Part shown: in pieces, positions 1 to 11,801 of the stretch | Layout: each line of letters begins with the position of its first letter | Numbering within the stretch: the stretch's first letter is position 1 | DNA from: Gari tellinella | Lineage: Eukaryota; Mollusca; Bivalvia; Cardiida; Psammobiidae | Assembly: GCA_922989275.2 (NCBI GenBank) | Contig: OV277858.1 | Coordinates: forward strand, 101,480,794 to 101,544,793 | Direction of reading: 5' to 3' | DNA: 64,000 bases | The notes under the pieces: generated by a model | The model's input: only the letters and a program-made list of their open reading frames with translations | The model's database searches: none | What the model was told of the DNA's origin: nothing | Position numbers and translations under genes: made by a program

Positions 1-2451
1 TAATGATAGGAACAACCATCCTGTCAAAAAGTAGAAGTTTGGTACGTACATCTAATTCTATTTTCCGAAAAAAATATAAAAGACTATACATTGCTTTCGT
101 GGCCTGGTCTTTTAATGCTTTAAAGGCATAGACTAGATTTCCAGTTTTCATAAATTTTACACCCAAATAACAAAAATTATCAACAACTTCTATTTTCTCG
201 TTGTTTATGAACCACTCAAAATTTAATGCTGATCGTCTTTTTTCAAAAACACAAATCTTTGTTTTCGCTACATTTATTTTAAGACCCCATTTAGTCGAAT
301 ACAAATATAAACTATCAAGTTGTGCCTGCAGGCTATTTTTATCTGTCGTGAAGACTGCGATATCATCTGCAAAAAGAAGTAAATATATAGAAAGCTGTGT
401 GAGATCCTTTTCAGTCAATTTATTAAGATCTAGATTATCGCTTACATCGTTCACAAAAAGAATGAATAGGATCGGTGAGAGTGGCTCCCCTTGTTTCAAC
501 CCAACCGTTATATTGAACAGAGCGGATAAATCTTCATAATCAGACACTTTCACGCATGCTGACACATCTTTGTAAATAGATTTAAGCATACTTAAAAATT
601 TACAGCTAATACCTGTTTGCACAAGTTTAATCCAAAGAGCGTCTCTTATGATTGTATCAAAACATTTTTCATAATCAATAAAAGCACAATACAATTTACT
701 GTTACTAGACAGTATTTTTTGGATAATACAATGTAATATAAAAACACAATCAACAGTACCCCTATTATCTCTGAAACCGAATTGCGAACAGTTCAGTAAC
801 TGCTCATTTTCACACCATTTATTCAATCTATTTCTAAGACACAAAGAGAAATTTTTTGCCAGAGAGCTTATCAAGGTTATACCTCTGTAATTATTTGGAT
901 TTTCCTTATCACCCTTCTTGAACAAAGGTATAATAATACCGGTCGTCCAAGATGAAGGATAATTTCCACTATTAAATATTTTATTGAAAATAGGTACTAG
1001 AAATGGTGATATAAAATCTCTTGCATCAATAAAGAAATCGGCAGCAATGTTGTCGATACCAGGGCTTTTATTCCTCTTTAAGGATGCAATAGTTTTGTTA
1101 ATTTCGTCACAATCAAACAATTTATCAAGCTGTTCAATGTTTATATCTGTATCAGGTAATGGTAACGTTTCATCATATATATACTGTGCATCAACTCCAT
1201 TAGATAATTTGGCAAAGTGATTCTTAAAGGTTTCAGAATCTATTAAATTTTCTTTGTTTTTATTATTTTTATACTTATTTATGAATTTCCAAAATTTACT
1301 AGGATTTTTCATACTCATGTCACTTAATTTTATTTTTTCTTTTCTAAAATAATTATTTTTATTTCTTCTTTTTACATAAACGTAATTATTCCTACTTTCC
1401 ATAAACTTACGTAAATTAAAGTTACATTTATTACCCTTATACAGTCTTTTACACTTATAAAATTCCGATTTAGCTTGCCTGCATTCATCATTGAACCAGG
1501 GAACCTTCTGTTCTTTTTTATTACAATTTCTCTTCCCGTATGTTTTCTTACCAAAGTTTTCTTTCGTTATATCATAAATTGTATCGGATAACTTTTGAAT
1601 AATCTGATCTATATTACAATCTTCAATTTCTAACATGTTAACAATATCAACAAACTGCTCTCGTTTATCATTTAAATATTGATTAAAGGATTCTGCCTTG
1701 CTCCTATCCCAAACTATTTTCTCCTTAAGAGGCGTTCCTTCTATATTTTCACTTCTCGAATTATTGGAATATTCAAAACTATACGTAATAGGACAGTGAT
1801 CCGAGTATTCATTCAAATCTAAAATTTCAAAGCTTTTTAACATATTAAAATTATTAACATTTGTTATCAAGTAGTCCACAACACTTGAACCCACATTATT
1901 TCTATAAGTAACGTAACAAGTACACTCGCCCTGTGCGAGCCTACCATTTACTATATGCAAATTATGCTGTTTACATAAACATAATAGTTTTCTTCCGAAG
2001 TTATTAACAATTTGGTCGTCTGACCGCCTTCCAGGTAACTGTATATCATCTGTTAAAGGTAAATCCACAAACCTATCTAAACCAATATCTTCAATATAAT
2101 CAGGTTCTAAACCAACTCTACTATTCATATCACCTGTAATAAAAACATACCCTCTATCGCTAAAATTTAAAACATCATCTGAGATTTTATCGAAGAAATC
2201 ATATTCGAACAATTCAGAGCTTTCATTTTTATAAACACTAGATCCTTCCGGTGGAATGTAAGTCACACAGAAATATATATCTTTATCATAACTAAAATGC
2301 TGTTTCTTTAGTTTAAACCAAATTATACCATTGTAATTTATCTGCACGAGCTCTACTTTATCGGATAAACAGTGTTTAAAATACACGCTTACACCGCCAC
2401 TATCACGTTTCGCCCTACGTTTACATTTCGGTCGCGGACAAACGAAAACAT
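1..2451 (-). CDS. Non-LTR retrotransposon (LINE) ORF: APE endonuclease + reverse transcriptase, open at window edge
   Basis: Reading the minus strand codon by codon gives one frame with no stop from about 2451 to base 1, roughly 815 codons, with no end inside the window. The N-terminal part is an APE-type endonuclease: ITGDMNSRVG near 2140-2113, SVVDYLIT near 1885-1862, and YSDHCPI near 1808-1788. A basic linker follows, then a reverse transcriptase with SPGID (about 1063-1049), GIIIPLFKKGDKENPNNYRGIT (cut here: GIIIPLFKKGDK, then NNYRGIT), motif A AFIDYEKCFD (about 680-650), GLKQGEPLSPILF (about 504-465) and motif C FADD (about 371-360). Such proteins nick target DNA and copy their own RNA. 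The 5' end is missing: the frame starts mid-endonuclease where a MITE end abuts it. The clade was not assigned. The lack of stops or frameshifts over 2.4 kb suggests a young copy. Confidence 0.93.
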
Positions 2452-2554
2452 CAAGAAAAAGGCTATGGGGTAAAGGTACGATTCGTAAAATCGCACTTGA
2501 AAAATGCAAATATGGAAATCTTAGGATTTTTCATGTCAACTTATGGCAGCCCTG
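2452..2554 (+). mobile_element. Right-end fragment of the CAGGGCTGCC MITE family
   Basis: This stretch matches the right 100 bp of the complete 255-bp elements at 22718 and 24747 and ends in ATGGCAGCCCTG. The left half is absent, and the break coincides with the truncated 5' side of the LINE. The junction is therefore recombinant or truncated rather than a clean insertion. Confidence 0.8.
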
Positions 2555-2852
2555 TCACTGAGGGACGACAAGTGTCACAAAATTAGAAGGTCGTTCCAGG
2601 GGTTCATTAATGAGACTAAGATCTATGAAATGTTCGCGAAAACTGGTGTCAGTTTTAACAAAAAACCTCCAACACACCCTATTCACGCAATCTATATGGC
2701 TCGATGTCCAGTAGAATGTTTCACTAGAAGATTGTTCTACACTGTCACTTACTCTGTTGTAAATTAAATAACCTCAGATATTAATATATTAGTAAAATTA
2801 CTGTTAACATTTTTGCTTGTTGTTTTCGAAGTATGAAGTCACGAATAGTATA

Positions 2853-2960
2853 CAGTGCTCCCTCTCTACAACGACACCCAAGGGGAGAGACAGATTGTGT
2901 GTGTTGTTCGGAGTCGTTATATAGAGTGGGAAACTTAAGACTTGGCTTACATCATGTACA
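2853..2960 (+). mobile_element. Left-end fragment of the CAGTGCTCCC MITE family
   Basis: CAGTGCTCCCTCTCTACAAC and the following 100 bp match the left part of the element at 14721-15087. The hairpin core and right end are missing. Nothing else recognisable was seen between 2555 and 3160. Confidence 0.7.
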
Positions 2961-3164
2961 ACTCTCTCTCGTCAAACTATTATTGAAATACGGCAAGTGG
3001 TTTCAGAGAAATTGTTTTTTTAAAGGTTTTCCAGTATAAGTCTATGTTAAACTGATAAGCCCCGGGCGGGTCCATTTTTGACACAGGGGTCATGATTTGA
3101 ACACTCTTGATAGAGTGATAATAAGAGCCAAAAGACACATCACTGAATATTGATGTTAAAAATG

Positions 3165-4412
3165 CTTTTTAGCTCACCTGGCACGAAAATGAAACTTGGT
3201 CAAAATGTTTGCCTCGTTGAAATCTAGGTCAAGTTCGAATGTGGGTCATGTCGGGTCAGAAACTAGGTCACTAGGTCAAATCCTAGAAAAATCTTGTTAA
3301 CACTAAAGGCAACAAATTTTATTTGATCTTCATCAAACTTGGTCAAAATGTTAGCCTAATTGATATCTAGGTCAAGTTCGAATATGGGTCATGTGCAATC
3401 AAAAACTAGGTCACTAGGTCAAATTATAGGAAAACCTTGTTAACACTCTATAGGCTACAAATCTCATTTGGTCTTCATGAAACTTGGTCAAAATGTTTGC
3501 CTCATCGATATCTATGTCAAGTTTGAATATAGGTTATGTGCAATTAAAAACTAGGTCACTAGGTCAAATCATAGAAAACCTTGTTAACACTCTAAAGGCT
3601 ACAAATTTTATTTGATCTTCAAGAAACTTGGTCAAAATGTTAGCCTAATTGATATCTAGGTCAAGTTTGAATATGGGTTATGTGCGATGAAAAACTAGGT
3701 CACTAGGTCAAATCATAGGAAAACCTTTTTAACACTCTATATGCTACAAATCTCATCTGGTCTTAATGAAATTTGGTCAAAATGTTTGCCTCATTGATAT
3801 CAAGGTCAAGTTTGAATATAGGTTATGTGCAATTAAAAACTAGATCACTAGGTCAAATCATAGAAAAACCTTGTTAACACTCTAGAGGCTACACATCTCA
3901 TTGGAGTCTAATGCAACTTGGTCAGAATGTTTGCCTAATAGATATCTAGGTCAAGTTTGAATATGGGTCATGTTTGGTCAAAAACAAGTTCACTAGGTCA
4001 AATCATAGGGACACCTTCTTAACACTCTATAGATTACAAATCCCATCTGATCTTCATGAGACTTAGTCAAAATGTTTGCCTTATTGATATCTAGGTCAAG
4101 TTCGAATATGGGTCATGTGCGGTCAAAAACTAGGTCACCAGGTCAAATAAAAAAAACATTGTTAACTCTTTAGAGGCTACAAATCTCATTGATCTGAATG
4201 TAATATTGCCAGAATGTTTGCTTAACTCAAATCTAGGTCAAAATCAAATGTGGATTGTGTGGTCAAAAACCAAGGTCAAACCATAGAAAAACCTTGGTAA
4301 CACTCTAAAGGTTGATTTTGGGTCATTACCAGTCGTAATCTAGGTCACTATAGGTCAAGTTTTACCTGATGTACCAGGTGAGCGATTTAGGGCCATGGTG
4401 GCCCTTGTTGAT
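3165..4412 (+). repeat. Tandem array, about 8 units of about 145 bp, with nuclear-receptor-type DR2 motifs
   Basis: Units restart at (C/T)TTGGTCAAAATGTTTGCC near 3199, 3340, 3486, 3628, 3772, 3918, 4063 and 4205. Each contains a copy of CTAGGTCAAGTT and, further on, CTAGGTCACTAGGTCAAAT. The array begins in TTTTTAGCTCACCTGG and ends in CCAGGTGAGCGATTTAGGG, an inverted pair of ends. No coding potential is visible. Confidence 0.9.
3264..3710 (+). promoter_or_regulatory. Four exact TAGGTCACTAGGTCA motifs (DR2 nuclear-receptor consensus)
   Basis: Exact copies lie at 3264-3278, 3407-3421, 3552-3566 and 3696-3710. One-mismatch copies lie at 3841-3855 and 4131-4145. AGGTCA repeated with a 2-bp spacer and an A-rich 5' flank is the described DR2 response element of the Rev-erb (NR1D) family. 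That these copies bind anything is inference: they recur because the unit is tandemly repeated. Confidence 0.55.
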
Positions 4413-4839
4413 ATCCTTGTTATGAAGTTCGTTTGTGATTGTTTGGCAATGTTGATAATGCGCCGTTACGTCAATGACGTCAATTTGTTTATAATAATGT
4501 GACCCAGCGCTGTAGTTCTGGGGCATGCCAGCTTGGTCAACTGGCAGAAAAGAATGGGGACCACTGCCATACTAGGCTGGCATGATACAGTAGAAGGCTG
4601 CCAAAAGGTGTAACCTTTTCAGTGATTTGATTGATTGCTAAATCCATCATAAAGTGCTGTATTTGTACGTCTGTCCAAGTACTGAAAAGGTTAAAATCCA
4701 GAAAATTGGTTGCTCTGGTTTTCTGGTAAGGGACCAAATTTTATCATGAATTTATCTCAATGTAAATGAGGTGTGTCTCCAAATGACTGAACTACTGTTA
4801 AAGCGACTTAACACCTTTTTTCAACAACAACAACAAGTA

Positions 4840-4955
4840 CTCTACGTACAGCGAACATCCATTCTTGTCAACTGTCGTCCCGTTCCGAACGATGCTAAAG
4901 CATGATTTGGAATGGGCAGACAGTTGACAAGAATGGCAGATCACTCTTCGTAGAG
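4840..4955. repeat. Imperfect hairpin, about 115 bp
   Basis: CATTCTTGTCAACTGTC on the left is answered by GACAGTTGACAAGAATGG on the right. TCTACG and CGTAGA close the outer ends. It is probably a foldback MITE; no target duplication was identified. Confidence 0.6.
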
Positions 4956-5130
4956 AACCAGTATTGGCAAGATTTCATTAGGGGTCCTCAACTTTTAACG
5001 TGCCAGACAGTGTAGAGTCTGACCTGTCTCCAAACTGTGTGCAATGAACAGCAATTTTTACCAAGAAAATATACGTTTGTTATGGAAATAATAGAGTTTA
5101 TCCAATTCCTCTGACAATGCGCCTTTTTAT

Positions 5131-5899
5131 GCCCCCGGCATCTTTAGATGCGGAGGCATAAAAATATAGTAATCGTCATGTCCGTCCGTGCGTTCGTAAC
5201 AAGGTTAACTAGATTTTACCGTTTCTTCTAGCACCAATATCGCTTACTCAAATGCTTAGCTACTTACACAGTTGTTGTCTTGGACCATTACCAATCCACC
5301 AATATCACCCAACCTTGATTTTGACCTTGACCTAATTTTGATTGGACATAGAATATTGTAAATGGGCCATTTCTTGGTTAATTAGATTTTACCGTTTTGT
5401 CTAGCGTCGACACCGCTCACTCAAATGCTTGGATACTTATATAGTTATTGCCTTGGACCATTCCCAATATACCAATATCACCCAACCATGATCTCGACCG
5501 TACTTTGACCTTATATTGACTTAGAATATTGTAAAATAAGTTCCTGATTAAATAGATTTTACCGTTTCTTCTAGTGTCAACACAACTGACTACAATACTT
5601 TAATACTTATACAGTTGTTGTCTTGTACCACCACTTCCATTCCACCCAAATTACCTAACCTTAATTTTGACCTTGATCTTATTTTGACTTAGAATATTTT
5701 GAATTGGTCATTTCTTGGATTACTAGATCTTACTGTTTCGTCTAGCATCAACACTATTGACTACAAAGCTTTGATACTTATACAGTTGCTGCCTTGGACC
5801 ATTACAAATTTACCAGTATTACCCAACCTCAATTTGACCTCGACCTAATTTGGACTTTGGATTCTGAATATATTGGCAATGCTGCCACCGGGGGCATAA
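5131..5899 (+). repeat. TGCCCCCG-bounded element with about 4 tandem units of about 175 bp
   Basis: It opens with ATGCCCCCGGCATC and closes with CACCGGGGGCATAA, so the ends are inverted. Between them, units beginning TAGATTTTACCGTTT recur near 5211, 5387, 5555 and 5724, each followed by a CTTGGACCATT segment and ATTTTGACCTTGACCT variants. No ORF is supported. Confidence 0.8.
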
Positions 5900-5904
5900 T
5901 CGTT

Positions 5905-6350
5905 TCACTTTATTCCTCCACTGAAGAAAATACTTCCATTTAATACAGTCATGAGTATGCACCGTAAGAAATATTTTCTTTAACTTAGCAGATGGTAACT
6001 TAAAACAAGTTGAAAGTAAAAGCAACATGCACATCTATGCCTATCCTGCTTCTTTATGTCTTTTCCCCCCTCCCCCCATAGCGAGGAGATATACTGTTTT
6101 TGCGTTGTCCGTCCGTCCGTCTGTCTGTCACGTTTTGGTTTCCGCCAATAACTTTTGTTCTTATGGGCCGATCATCATTTTTAGTGAACTGGTTGCTTAT
6201 GAGCAGGGGATGCTTGGGGTTGCATTTCAGGTCGGTAGGTCAATGGTCACATGATCTGTTACTCAAATAGATTTTGACTTCGCCTTAGTTTCCAGACAAT
6301 AACTCGGGGGAGACATGCGTTTCTCAAAAACAAATTCTAGTATTTAATTT
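5905..6350 (+). repeat. Repeat debris: TTAA-MITE flank and a GTCCGTCCGTC repeat head
   Basis: 5905-6025 resembles the outer arm of the TTAA MITE family (TTCCTCCACTGAAGAAAATA) without its hairpin. 6052-6300 begins CGAGGAGATATACTG followed by GTCCGTCCGTCCGTCTGTCT, the head of a dispersed repeat also seen at 14590 and 23080. No gene is evident. Confidence 0.5.
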
Positions 6351-7563
6351 GTTTTATATGGTGACCAGTTTTAAAAATTATAAACAGGCTACGGAGGAAC
6401 TGGATAACCTATTAGCTCTAATTCTGCTGAATATTCATGTATATAATAAAACCCCACCTACTTTGAACATATAGATCATTTTAACTGAGAGAGAAAAAAT
6501 TTAGTCATACATTTAGGATGCAAACCACGTCTGCGCGGTACAATTTATTATTCATATTGCATAATGACACAAGAAACCGAACTTCATAGAACAAAGAGAG
6601 ATATAGACTGTGCTTTAAACATCTGCGTATAGGGAGGTAACTCCTCTTGTATTGTAACTGCTTTACCAGTCATAAACGAGATTTCAGTCATGGTTTCCTC
6701 ATGAAAGTTTGTACAATCGTTCGTTGAAAATGCGATTTTTAGCTAACCGGAGCACAAAGTGCTCAAGGTGAGCTTTTGTGGTCAGTCAATGTCCGGCGTC
6801 CGTCGTTGTGCGTTGTGTGTCGTGCGTCAAGAATTTCTTCAAACATCTTCTACTTCAAAACCACCTGCCTGATTGCAACCAAACTTCACAGGAATGTTCC
6901 TTGGGTCAAGCTCTTTAAATGTTGTTCAAAGAATTTGAAACAATGCAGAACTCTAGTTGCCATGTCAACCAAAGTGAAAATATTAGTAAATCTTAATCCA
7001 GAAGGGCCAGAGCTGAGATGATTTGCACAAAGCATCATCTATAGGTTCTCTATCAAGATTGTCCAAATTTTGACCCTGGAGTCAAAATTGGCCCCGCCCC
7101 GGGGGTCACCATTTTACATCTATAGAGATATATATAGTGAAATGTTCAAAAATCTTTTTCTCTGAAACCATTTTACATCTATAGGGATATATAGTGAACT
7201 GTTCAAACATTTTTTTCTCTGAAACCAATATGGCCAGAGCTTTGATGTTTGGCATGGTGTAACTTCCAGAGGTCCTTCACATATATTGTTGAGTTGGTTC
7301 CGGTGTATTGCATACATGGGTCACCATAGCTAAAAATAGATTTTTTCAATGAAAACTTCAAAAATCTTCTTGTCTGAAACCATAATACATTGAGCTTAGA
7401 TATTTTGCACATAGCATCGTCTACAGGTCCTTTATCAAAGTTGTTCCACTTTTACCCCTGGGGTCAAAATTGGCCCCGCCCCGGGGGTAACCGTTTTACA
7501 AAGAGTTATATAGTGAAATGTTCAAACATCTTTTTCTCTGAAACCAATATGACCAGAGCATTG

Positions 7564-7660
7564 AATGAATGAATGCATGACTTTATTTAACGAGGGTGTC
7601 TCATTTAAGTCAAACGACTAATCTCCCATGAGGCCCTCCATAAATGTTTTACATTCATAT
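7564..7660 (-). mobile_element. LINE 3'-end fragment with a short ATTC-repeat tail
   Basis: On the minus strand the text reads GGAGATTAGTCGTTTGACTT, then CACCCTCGTTAAATAAAG, then a tail of ATTC repeats. This is the form of a CR1/jockey-like LINE 3' terminus. It sits at the left edge of the 2.8-kb insertion. No reverse-transcriptase coding is visible upstream of it. Confidence 0.55.
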
Positions 7661-7769
7661 ATCAGCTATAAACTATAGATCTATAAACAGAACAAATAAT
7701 AGTAAATATATAGATTCTATATACATCTACACACGTCTCTTAGAGTATTAACTAGATCTACACTTAAGA

Positions 7770-7946
7770 AAACAGTTCCAAATTATACAGGCATTAATAT
7801 GCACCATAAGCAATACTTTCTATATCCTAGCAGATGACAGCTTAAGCAGACTGAAAGTAAAGCAGAATGTGCCCTGCTTTCAACCCACTTCAAGTGGGCA
7901 ACTATCTTTAATACTATTAAATCCGGCTATGAGGTAATGGGTTAAA
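7770..7946 (+). mobile_element. Degenerate TTAA MITE
   Basis: Elements of the TTAA family are recognisable: TCTATATCCTAGCAGATG, AGACTGAAAGTAAAGCAG, and the right end GGTAATGGGTTAA. The hairpin core is partly lost and the left end is not clear. Confidence 0.5.
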
Positions 7947-7949
7947 TAT

Positions 7950-9650
7950 GTGCTTTTTGTGTAGAGACGAAAAAGGTTCATTGACAGCAGATTAATAACA
8001 GATTAAAGAAACATAGAGCTAGATATATGTAGTTTTAAATAGATCTAGATCTACCAAAATAGTTTAAGATAACTCTTATGACGCCGTGAGAGATTTACAC
8101 ATGAGCAAAATCAAATATCCAACAAACATATCTACAACCCCCCACACACTGAAAATAGCAAAATTGAAATCTATCTAGATCTAGAATGATCATGAAAATT
8201 AATTAAATAAACAAATTACACACTAGATTGCCGCAGTCTTCTTATATAGGCAGCACAGAACAAATGAATGACACGGTCCTAATATAGATCTCATACAAAA
8301 CAGCAAGTTATTTAAACCTCAGAGAAATGAACAAGAACAGTGAATTAAAACCAGCAAATAAGATCAGCTATAAAACCGACGAGAACAACACTTAAAACAC
8401 TATATATACATTAGAAACACACGCACGGGCACCCTGCTGAAGGTTTTGGTTCCAGAACGTGTATCCCGACTCGAACCAAAACTGCCAACCAGACGCAGGG
8501 TACAGAGGGTAAATCCCAAGAATCAGCCTGGCAAATCCATGCTTTAAAAAAAGGTCGTTTGCAGTTAAAAAACACGATAATTGAAATATCTCCATAACAA
8601 GACAACGGAGACAAATGTAATGTTGCATAGCTTTATGATATACCTATACCAACTCTGACAGAAAAGAACTTTTTTTTTCTCTTCGTTATAAAAAAGTTTT
8701 ATTCATAACTTCTATATCAAGTTTACACTTCTAAGGGACACTTTTCCGAAGGGTTGATTTCAAGTTATTCAAGAACCTATCCTTCACGACCCGGTAACGC
8801 CTCACCGTTAAGCCATCGAATACCATAGCAGTTTACAACTAACCGAACGAGGCCCTGACCGGGGTACGTTTAACGGTTAAACGTATTAACCGACCATACT
8901 GTCATTTGCGAACATGTTAGATCATAATCGGACACCGGAGTCATTTCGTATCTGAATAGGATCCGAACCATGTGCCTCTCATACGAAAGTTTTATCAACA
9001 AAACGCAAAATAACTAATGTAAATGTGATAAATAGCAGAAGAGACATGTTCATACCAGACGATCTACACCAACTTACCATTATCAAATTTTCAACAGAAT
9101 GTTTCCAGAGCAGTTCGAAAACCTTTATTACTTATCGTTTAAAGGAAACGTAACGTAAACGTACTGCAATACAACTCGAACATTGATACATATAAATCTA
9201 CAGATAAGGGGAGTATTTCCAAAACTAAAATCTTTATTCCTGAATATTCGAGACGATTCTAATGAGTAGTCACACCATAGGATTTGGTGCTGAAATAAAT
9301 GAGAAAATGTTGGACTTGTTCAAGTGTTCCTCCCTTATGTGGAGCTCTGTAATTATGTAGAAATGTTAGAGCTTCGGTTTGAAAAGTAATTGCAATTTCT
9401 CTTTATTTCTGGTGAAGAGTTCGTGGATTTAGGCATTGTCAAAATGTAATGGCTTATGGGGACCCAGCACACAGGCTGCACGGAATGCTCGTGCAAAGTA
9501 TAAAAAGGACCAATGAAAATAATAGTTGGTTTACGTGAATTTCAATATTTTATAAATAGATATATTAATTTGCAATATTACATTGACCGCAATCATTATT
9601 GACTCGGTGTAAGATATTTATTAAAATCTACGTATAAGTCAGATACAGCG
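7950..9650. other. Non-coding stretch without a recognised feature
   Basis: AT-rich, with short open frames only and no recognised protein family. It includes 9245-9310, which shares CGATTCTAATGAGTAGT and ATAGGATTTGGTG with the MITE at 47577-47768 and is probably a fragment of it. Confidence 0.5.
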
Positions 9651-9654
9651 ACTT

Positions 9655-9804
9655 GTTCGCCTTAAAAGTGTACGGTATGAATCGTAATCAGACTGTTTCG
9701 CTCGGACGAACAACAAATATGTCCTCGGCTTCGCCTCGGACAATTTGTTGTCGCCCTCGCAAAACAGTCTGATTACGATTCATACCGTACACTTTTAAGG
9801 CGAA
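9655..9804. repeat. Near-perfect inverted repeat, arms about 45 bp
   Basis: The left arm TTCGCCTTAAAAGTGTACGG is mirrored by CCGTACACTTTTAAGGCGAA at the right. AATCAGACTGTTT and AAACAGTCTGATT pair further in. The loop itself contains a second inverted pair around ACAACAAAT/AATTTGTTGT. The whole 150 bp can fold into one cruciform. Confidence 0.85.
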
Positions 9805-9996
9805 ACCCGTCGTGTATCTATTCCATAAAACAAAGAAGAAAAGTTTTTAGTCAGACTATTAAAAATTCTGAATTTCCTTGTCAGAGTTGGAATAGGCACA
9901 TCATAAGTGTATGCAAAATTTAATTTAAATACGTCCACTAGTTTTAAAATTATCTAAGATTTATCGTGGTTTTTTTTTAACTGCAAACGACCTATA

Positions 9997-10261
9997 CAGG
10001 GCTGCCATTTCTCCGGATTTTTCCTAAATATTAGGAATTTCTTTTCCAGTTTATAGTGGATCTAGCTTAAAGTAAGCTGAAAGTATAGCAGAATGCGCCT
10101 TTAGGCGCATTCTGTTTTACTTACAGCCTGCTTTAAGTAGTCGCATGTCAACAAAAGTAGAAACAGGATATGGGGTAAAGGTACGATTCTTAATAAACGC
10201 ACTTGAAAAATGCAAATTTGGAAATCTTAGAAATTTTTCATGTCAATTTATGGCAGCCCTG
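9997..10261 (+). mobile_element. CAGGGCTGCC MITE, diverged copy
   Basis: It starts CAGGGCTGCCATTTCTCCGG and ends ATGGCAGCCCTG, with the GCAGAATGCGCCTTTAGGCG hairpin core inside. It is 265 bp versus 255 bp for the two well-kept copies. Flanks CCTATA and ATGCTA do not match, so no target duplication survives. Confidence 0.85.
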
Positions 10262-10940
10262 ATGCTAGCTGACCAGGATTCACGCAATTAACGTAAGGGC
10301 TACAAAAAGTTCATACTAGTAGACCGTACATTATATACATATAAATCTAGAACATTAGAGCTCTAGATATGGGGAGTATTCCACATTGATATTCGGCATT
10401 GTGTAAATCCAGATAGAGGTCCTTCACATATATTGTTAAATTGGTTCCGGTCTGTTGCATATCTGGGTCACCAGAGCTAAAAATAGATTTTTTTCAACGA
10501 AAACTTCAAAAATCTTCTTGTCTGAAACCATAATACACTGAGCTTAGATATTTTTCACATAGCATCGTCTACAGGTCCCCTATCACAGAGTTATATATAT
10601 AGTGAAATGTTCAAACTTCTTTTTCTCTGAAACCGATATGGCCAGAGCAATTCTATGCGGCATTGTGTAACTTCCAGCTGTCCTTCACATATATTGTTGA
10701 ATTGGTTCCGGTATGTTGCATATCTGGGTCACCGGAGCTAAACATAGATATAAATACAATGAAAACTTCAAAAATCTTGTTTGAAATTCCTTGACCCAGC
10801 TCAGTGTCACAATGGTCAGTTGAGCGATCAAGGGCCATTCTGGCCCTCTTGTTCAAATCACATCCCTTTGCATTGAAAAAGAGTACATTTTGAAACAACA
10901 ATACTCGGAAACAATTTATTGCAACCGATATCTCTCAATG

Positions 10941-10970
10941 CCCCCCCCCCCCCCCACACACACACACACT
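10941..10970 (+). repeat. C15 tract followed by a CA repeat
   Basis: Fifteen C then about seven CA. It lies beyond the likely polyadenylation region of the minus-strand gene ending at 11286. An AATAAA on the minus strand sits at 10975-10970. Confidence 0.85.
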
Positions 10971-10975
10971 TTATT

Positions 10976-11285
10976 TTCTGCTGTTCCATATTTCTGTGAT
11001 ATTGCTTTCCAGACCTTCAGAAAATTGGTAATGTTGTCTGTGGGAAATCCCATGTTAAACAACTGTCTAAACCTTTTCACGCTAAGTATATTATAATGTT
11101 TAATAAAGGAAATTTTTCCTGTGGAAAGAGTACTGATTCATGTCGGACAGATTTTATAAGAAAACAGTGCAGAGATTGATCAGACAGCTCCTGTTTTCAA
11201 AAAGTGTCATTATACTCTGTTAGCATGAAAAACGTTCAACTAAAGGTAATAATATTTAGCAATCCAATTGTTTCAATTTTCTTCA
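10976..11285 (-). other. Probable 3' UTR of the PAN/EB gene
   Basis: This unique, non-repetitive sequence lies between the stop codon and the minus-strand AATAAA at 10975-10970. No other feature is seen. Transcript data would be needed to confirm it. Confidence 0.35.
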
Positions 11286-11536
11286 CTATTTGCAATTCCT
11301 CTGGTAGTAGATGAATTTGTTGTCTTCAGTTATGTTTTCTGGTTTAGTAAGAGCTGTGTTCTTCGAGAGTTGTCCAACACCTTTAGTTTTATGTTCCATT
11401 GATCGACAGGTAAAAGAGGCGGAAACACACTCTGCTTTTAACTGCTCAAGGGTTATGTTGTAAAACTTCATGTTATTGTGGCCGTTTAATCTGTGATGTG
11501 TTCCTTTGGAGAACGTTGTCCCGTACTCATCACACA
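11286..11536 (-). CDS. Terminal exon, PAN/apple-like domain of a secreted cysteine-rich protein
   Basis: The minus strand gives an acceptor TTTCAG at 11542-11537, then two bases completing a codon, then 83 codons to TAG (11288-11286). The protein contains CDEYGTTFSKG, LEQLKAECVSASFTCRSMEH, LSKNT, FIYYQRNC and the final K. The LEQ.KA.C..A.FTCRS core and the closing F.YYQR.C are PAN/apple features; this fold usually binds proteins or carbohydrates outside the cell. The phase-1 start matches the phase-1 end of the EB exon at 17179-17308. The frame has no ATG, so it is an internal/terminal exon rather than a gene by itself. A possible AATAAA lies about 310 bp downstream (10975-10970). Joining to the other exons is inference. 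Confidence 0.72.
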
Positions 11537-11801
11537 CTGAAATTCATAGATTTTTATCGTTAACCTTTGTACCACCACATTGCGACCGTTCATTTTAACG
11601 CATCTGCCAAAATGAGACGTCTGCAATTTTATGCAAAATCAAATCTGTAAAGTTTTGACTGTCGAAATAAATTCTAAAACAGTAAGGATCCTGATCAGAT
11701 GTGCATACCTGGACCCAAACTATTTGCAAAGTTAAATTAATTCTTGGTGAAAGGGTTTTATGTGAATGTAAAAACAAATATTTAGACATTACTCTCATAT
11801 A

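Larger units (their letters stand above)
6735..10853 (+). repeat. Dispersed GAGCTTTTGTGGTC repeat, split by a 2.8-kb nested insertion
   Basis: The left part (6735-7563) starts TTTTTAGCTAACCGGAGCAC and contains iterated sequence around ATCTTTTTCTCTGAAACCA and GGTCCTTCACATATATTGTT. The same sequence resumes at about 10384 and ends at 10853 with TGAGCGATCAAGGGCC and GGCCCTCTTGTT. Ends of the 3.2-4.4 kb array are similar. The intervening 7565-10384 is inserted DNA. Confidence 0.7.

Noticed and set aside
10653..10901. 82-codon minus frame
   Set aside because: Lies across the end of a dispersed repeat; similar frames arise in its other copies (7120-7412).
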